Positions 60,401-64,000 of a stretch of 64,000 nt of DNA are shown piece after piece; positions within the stretch are counted from its first letter, which is position 1; every line of letters starts with the position of its first letter. The stretch lies in assembly GCA_016946835.1 (NCBI GenBank), contig JACVTC010000108.1, positions 562,501 through 626,500 of the forward strand, given 5' to 3'. The stretch is from Neocallimastix lanati (nom. inval.) (Eukaryota; Neocallimastigomycota; Neocallimastigomycetes; Neocallimastigales; Neocallimastigaceae). A program made the translations under genes and the position numbers. The notes below the pieces were generated by a model. The model was not told where the DNA came from. It ran no database searches and saw only the letters and a list, made by a program, of their open reading frames with translations.

Positions 60401-62291
60401 AATTATTTTCATTAAACACTTCTTTAAACATCAAATAGATTTCAGGTACTTCGACCTTTTCACCATCTTTATTTAAATTATTATTTTCATCATTACATTT
60501 TTCAATTACATTTAATTTCTTACATTTACTAGATTCACAAATTTTCTTTAAAATCCTTAAACTATTAGTACTAATTTTACTATCACAATTCATAACAATA
60601 ATATCATCACTATCGCTAAAGTTATCACTATCACTAATGCTATCACTAAAATTATCTAACATAAAAGTATCATTAATATCACTATCACTATCATAATTAT
60701 TAAATTCAGAGCAAGTTCTAATACGAGTTCGGCGGCCACGAATAGAAATTTCTTCTTCTGAGTCAGAGTCGGAATCAGAGTCAAAGAGAGGTTTTCTTTT
60801 TCTTGATTCTTCAATAATAACTTTGTTTTCTTCTAGGTTGGTAGCAGGTTCTTTTCCTTTGTTCCTTTTCTTGTTCTTGTTTTTCCTTTTTCTTTTACCA
60901 TTGTTACAATGTCTTGCACAGAAACCGGATCCGAAAGAAATCTTCTTTGCGTCATGGTAATTGTAGGGGGAGTGCTTATTGATCCATGGTAAACCCAAGA
61001 TAATATCAACATCAGGAATCCTGAGAACATAGAGTTGAATCGTTTCCAAGTGGTTCCTTAAACGAAGAACGCATTTCTCAGTTTCCTTTTTTACTGATGA
61101 AACACCATATCCAAGACCAGTAACACGGAAAGGTTCTTCGATTTCTTTTGTTTTAATTCCAAAGGCTTTAGCGAATTCAGGATGGATAAAATTAAGATCA
61201 GAACCAGAATCGATCAGAACTCTTGCTTTTACTTCTTCTATATCGTTTGTTTTAATATAGAAATCAATGATATTACTTTTCTTTGTCAAAAGTGAGTTTT
61301 GTTCTTCCACGATTTTTCTAACTTTGACAATATCTTCTTGGCTGTTGATTCTTCTAATTCTTCTTAAACTACTTGAGGGTGTGGTAGCGGTGTTTTCTTG
61401 TTTACTGATAATCTTGACTCCGGCAGGTTTCTTCTTATTTGGACAGTTAAAATAGCGATGACCTGGTTTTTTACAATAATAGCACAATCCTTTCCTTCTT
61501 TCTTCATCTCTTGAATTCGAGTTTTCTTGATATAATTTCTGGTTAGAAGGGAAGTAACTTGTATTCGTTTGTCCTCTCTTAATTCTGTATAAATCTATTT
61601 CCATTGGGTCACTAGTAGACGCATGATTATTATTATTTATTTCCTTACGATGGTAATAATTATGATAGAAAAATTCATTTATTTCATGTCTCTTAGTTAA
61701 GCTTTCGATACTAAGGACATCAGTGAAAAGTCTTCTTAAGTTATTGGGATTTGGATTTACCACTGCAAGGTGCTCCCTCATCTTGTAGTGAAGTCCTTTT
61801 ACAAACATATAAATCTTAGCAGAATCGTTAAAATCTGAATGTCTGCTGATTTTATTAAATTCATTTATATACTCACTAACATGACCAAATTTATGTTGTC
61901 GGATGCTGCATAATTTACCGTTTGCGACAACTGTGCTCATGTCCTGCTCTCCAAATTGATTTCTTAATTCTTGAATAAAATCTTCATAAACATTGAGCAG
62001 GGGATCATTATTTCTTCGCAAGTTTGAGGCCCATATCAAGGGATCACCGACAAGATAAGAAATTATAAATCTGACCTTTGTATGGTCGTTATTGAAACCT
62101 TGTGGATTGGCTTCCATAGCTATTTCAGCTCTTGTAAGGAAGCCATCAAAGTCCTTCTTGATTCCAGAAAATAGCGGTGGTTCGTTAACAATCTTTTGAT
62201 TGTTACGGGGCAGAACTTGATGATTCTCTTGATTCATTTCTTGCAGGTTAAGGTCTTCGAATCTTCTTATTAGGTTGTTAAATCCCTCCAA
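57471..62291 (-). CDS. Element H Gag-Pol polyprotein with chromodomain
   Basis: 1606 residues from ATG at 62291. Gag about 1-260 (PLFSGIKKDFDGFLTRAEIAM), zinc knuckle CYYCKKPGHRYFNC near 273-286, protease VLIDSGSDLNFIHPEF near 362. An acidic Ser/Asp-rich linker spans about 500-570. Reverse transcriptase: LDLKSAYNLVRIKEG, MPFGLKNAPATFQHF, YIDDILIYSN. RNase H: ETDASNFAVGAILSQ, YTDHKNL. Integrase: GHFGINKTIELISRNFWWPK, CEICSKSK, SDRGSQFTSDFW, YHPQTDGQTERVN. GPF-type end and chromodomain (NRYLIKWKGCDFSENTWIDE) near 1535-1560. A single frame for gag and pol is usual for Tf1-like chromoviruses. Confidence 0.93.
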   Translation of the reverse strand: MEGFNNLIRRFEDLNLQEMNQENHQVLPRNNQKIVNEPPLFSGIKKDFDGFLTRAEIAMEANPQGFNNDHTKVRFIISYLVGDPLIWASNLRRNNDPLLNVYEDFIQELRNQFGEQDMSTVVANGKLCSIRQHKFGHVSEYINEFNKISRHSDFNDSAKIYMFVKGLHYKMREHLAVVNPNPNNLRRLFTDVLSIESLTKRHEINEFFYHNYYHRKEINNNNHASTSDPMEIDLYRIKRGQTNTSYFPSNQKLYQENSNSRDEERRKGLCYYCKKPGHRYFNCPNKKKPAGVKIISKQENTATTPSSSLRRIRRINSQEDIVKVRKIVEEQNSLLTKKSNIIDFYIKTNDIEEVKARVLIDSGSDLNFIHPEFAKAFGIKTKEIEEPFRVTGLGYGVSSVKKETEKCVLRLRNHLETIQLYVLRIPDVDIILGLPWINKHSPYNYHDAKKISFGSGFCARHCNNGKRKRKNKNKKRNKGKEPATNLEENKVIIEESRKRKPLFDSDSDSDSEEEISIRGRRTRIRTCSEFNNYDSDSDINDTFMLDNFSDSISDSDNFSDSDDIIVMNCDSKISTNSLRILKKICESSKCKKLNVIEKCNDENNNLNKDGEKVEVPEIYLMFKEVFNENNCNVLPPHRNYDCEIKLKDNCSLFYGPLYPLTETEREELKKYLEENLKKGFIRKSSSPAGAPILFVRKKDGTYRLVIDYRKLNEMTIRNSYPLPLISELLDRVKGAKYFTKLDLKSAYNLVRIKEGDEYKTAFRTRYGHFEYLVMPFGLKNAPATFQHFINDVLSDYLDDFVISYIDDILIYSNTLEEHHVHVKKVLRKLLENHLVVKLEKCEFDVTETTFLGYILSRDGIKMDKEKVKAILDWPVPTNVKEIQSFIGLCNYYRIFIKDFAKIANPLHKLTRKNVPFNWSSEQQKAFDTLKELFTTAPILKHPDSNKQFIVETDASNFAVGAILSQEFDGHLHPIAFISTSLTKSQRNYPIYDKELLAIKVALEGWRHYLEGARHQFIIYTDHKNLTFPRKPELLSQRQIRWYEFLSRFDFKLIYRAGKKSGKPDILSRRSDHLFASVRPISCVINSCSFKNDSLISSIHDSLANDEFYCKITEFLKNDKSKDPPFSKIDKFSLDKNGYLLFENLIYVPNKIRIRVLELHHDSISAGHFGINKTIELISRNFWWPKLQKDVKMFIKSCEICSKSKIPRHKPYGLLSPLSTPNRAWSAISMDFIVELPKSKDMTTIMVVVDRLTKMAHFIPFRCLPTASIAADSFIANIFKLHGFPDSIISDRGSQFTSDFWNRLCSLLNIKHSFSTAYHPQTDGQTERVNSILEQYLRCFINEKQNNWLDLLPFAEFSYNNTLQQSINQSPFFANYGFNPKFNPEIPSNENPHRAEKRILNINENIKFLKENLEQAKKTYKKYADLKRMDSPDFKVGNKVYLLKGNTTKKNRKLSDQLIGPFEIIRKVSDLAYELKLPNNMRCHPVFHVSLLEPYHENEFSNRRNTRRRNINLNTDTIDRTPERIIKMKTFNNKNRYLIKWKGCDFSENTWIDEDQILDRQLIQEYYRKEKKNKSSNVNNEFCQPPDDANEYYVRHKYQPFVIDLPS

Positions 62292-62659
62292 TTTGATTAT
62301 TTTAAATTGACTTAAATTTTTGCAATTTCTTTAACAAAAATATCAAACAAATAAATATTTCAAACTATAACGTTTTTTCATCTAGTCGATCTAGCTCTAT
62401 CCTTTGAAGCGGTGCTGTCGAGTAAACGTAACGTTATAAATTAAAATATTAAAGGTTTATGGTTTTTCGAATCTTGTTCTAAGACGTGTAATTGTAATTT
62501 CGGTAGCAATATTATAGAGCTGGTGGCAATATTCTGAAACTGGTAGCAATAATCTAAAACTGGTAAAAAAAATATTTTGAATCAAGCCACACACAAGCCA
62601 CTGTTAACGTATCACGTGTTATAATCTTGACTTATAACGTATTTTATTGAGAGAAAAAG
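62292..62659 (-). other. H leader with a 20-bp triplicate repeat
   Basis: 62502-62561 holds three 20-bp units on the plus strand (GGTAGCAATATTATAGAGCT and variants). Otherwise a short untranslated leader between the primer site and the gag ATG. Confidence 0.75.
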
Positions 62660-62670
62660 GTAATTGTTAT
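62660..62670 (-). other. H self-priming primer binding site
   Basis: Minus-strand ATAACAATTAC at the LTR edge is the exact complement of GTAATTGTTAT inside the LTR (minus, 62834-62824). That segment lies about 30 bp downstream of TATAAATAG (minus, 62872-62864). Confidence 0.8.
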
Positions 62671-63444
62671 TATAAAGTTTTGATTTAAAAAAATAGATTA
62701 TAAGTCAAAAATTATAATAACACTAAATAACACAAAAATGTTTTATAAACAAATAAGTTTTATTATATTTAGATTTTAAAATAATCTTTATTAATTATTA
62801 GTGTTATTAACAATAAATCGTTAATAACAATTACGTCGATTAAAATACATGAAATTTGGTTAACTATTTATATTTTTATCTTATTACATTTAGAATATAT
62901 AATTCCTATTGAATTATATTATCTAACTATTTATTTAAAAACAATACTAACCTAAACTAATAATAAATAATTAACTATTACTAAATAAAGAGAATTATAA
63001 TTAATAACTAAAATAAATATAAACAATTTCAATCGAGCTCATTTATTATTTATTTATTATTTAAATATTATTAATAAATTCTTATTATATTTTCTATTTA
63101 AAATTAATATAAAAGTTGTCATAATTATTTAATATGATTTTAGCATAAAATGCCGCAAGTTTCAACATGACTAATTGCATAGTTTCATGTTGTTAATTTA
63201 TCTTGTAAAAAACCTTAACTCTTATTATTTAAATTAAATTACATAAAAAGAAATGATTTTCAATTACTAGTTTCACAAGAGAAATTTTTAATTTATTAAT
63301 ATGATTGGGAAGAAGTCGAAGTTTTGTTTAAAATTATTTGCAATAATTTTATACACGTGATTTTTAATAGATTTATTTCAATTTTACTTAAATTTATGAT
63401 TAAATTTAATTAAAATTTATAAAGATATTAATAATATCTTTACA
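62671..63444 (-). repeat. Element H 5' LTR
   Basis: 774 bp, nearly identical to the 3' LTR, flanked by CTTTC at 63445-63449. Confidence 0.93.
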
Positions 63445-63449
63445 CTTTC

Positions 63450-64000
63450 CTATAAATGGGAAAAGAATCCTATTCATTTCCCTTTGAAATGTAGCTGGGA
63501 CTCCGGTTAAACCAAAAGGCATAACCTTGAATTGGTAGTTACCAAATTTTGTGGTGAAGGTGGTAATTTCTACACTTTCCTCATCCATCAAAATTTGATG
63601 ATAACCAGAGTAAAGATCCATTGTTGTAAAAATCTGTGCCCCATCTAAACTATCAAATATCTCATCAATGTAAGGTAATGAATAAGAATCTTTAACTGTT
63701 AAATCATTAACCTTACGATAATCAATACATAATCGCCATTTACCGTTCTTCTTCGGTACTAACACTATTGGCGATGACCATTCGGAACAAGAAGGTTCAA
63801 TTAATTTCTTATTAATTAATTTAATTAATTCCTCCTTAAGTATATCCGACTTAAATTTAACTAATCTATAGCACCTTTGCTTAACTGGTTTCGCACCAGG
63901 AATTAAATTAATCTTATGTGGAGGAAGATCAGAAGGTGTTAATTCTTCTGAAGAAGTAGCAACTATTTCTAAGTTCTCCTCCAGAATTTTAATTATTTCA
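63450..64000 (-). CDS. Element A2 Pol, upstream part (reverse transcriptase start), runs off the window
   Basis: Minus-strand reading matches element A from about KINLIPGAKPVKQRCYR through WSSPIVLVPKKNGKWRLCID, LDLYSGYHQ-type motifs and FQREMNRILFPFIGK, where H interrupts. The earlier part of pol and gag lie beyond the right edge. Confidence 0.88.

Larger units (their letters stand above)
56661..63444 (-). mobile_element. Element H: chromovirus, self-priming, looks whole, inserted in A2 pol
   Basis: LTRs 56661-57433 (773 bp, 3') and 62671-63444 (774 bp, 5'), with about four differences. The duplication CTTTC is at 56656-56660 and 63445-63449. One long polyprotein frame carries every expected part, including a chromodomain. 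On the minus strand the purine tract AAGGGGCGAGAT precedes the 3' LTR. It looks whole, with no break noticed. Confidence 0.94.
54267..64000 (-). mobile_element. Element A2: second family-A copy, minus strand, split by H, 5' end off the window
   Basis: 54267-54595 is the start of its 3' LTR (TGGTAAAG at 54595 reading leftward), abutting LTR I. The purine tract and pol follow to 56660 and resume at 63450-64000, with H between. The pol reading is almost identical to element A, with only two amino-acid differences noticed in the reverse transcriptase part. A and A2 lie tail to tail. Broken by the H insertion and at its LTR. Confidence 0.9.

Overview
The window looks like a contig from an anaerobic gut fungus (Neocallimastigomycota). 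This is an inference from four things: extreme AT richness with long A/T homopolymers and AAT/TTTA microsatellites; short GT-AG introns; a secreted CotH-kinase gene of the kind abundant in these fungi; and a dense load of Ty3-type LTR retrotransposons. Two host genes are visible, both on the minus strand at the left: a spliced Tim44-like protein-import gene running off the left edge (1-2033), and a complete four-exon CotH-kinase gene with a signal peptide and a hydrophobic C-terminal tail (4049-6409).

From 6410 to 11454 there is low-complexity AT DNA holding one degraded MULE-transposase-like fragment (10231-10428), a possible 1-kb terminal-inverted-repeat element (8431-9446) and tandem repeats. 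From 11455 to the right edge almost everything is LTR retrotransposon. A solo LTR (G, 11455-19260) sits in an AAT microsatellite and is split by chromovirus F (12274-19242). The 5' LTR of F is itself split by a solo LTR of family A. Next comes a minus-strand LTR related to F (I, 19684-20291). It is cut by a nest of eight insertions ending at 54252: E solo LTR, D, X1 solo LTR, D2 solo LTR, X2 solo LTR, A, B and C. The last 14 bases of the I LTR reappear at 54253-54266. Then follows a second, minus-strand copy of family A (A2, 54267 to beyond 64000), which is split by chromovirus H (56661-63444).

Two retroelement lineages can be told apart. Families A, B and C (with X1 and X2) have a primer binding site starting TGG right after the 5' LTR and make 4-bp target duplications. 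Families D, F and H (with E, D2 and I) have a primer site complementary to a stretch inside their own LTR downstream of a TATA box (Tf1/sushi-type self-priming), and D, E, D2, F and H make 5-bp duplications. F and H carry an integrase-end chromodomain; D, A and C show none.

The most notable signal: the LTRs of F and I carry a tRNA-like module, with A-box-like and B-box-like sequences 43-44 bp apart as in tRNA genes. All eight insertions into the I LTR fall in one 11-bp stretch about 18-28 bp upstream of the A box. The single insertion into the F 5' LTR lies at 20-23 bp upstream of its A box. This is the geometry expected of Pol III-directed integration (as for yeast Ty3), with an LTR acting as the landing site in place of a tRNA gene.
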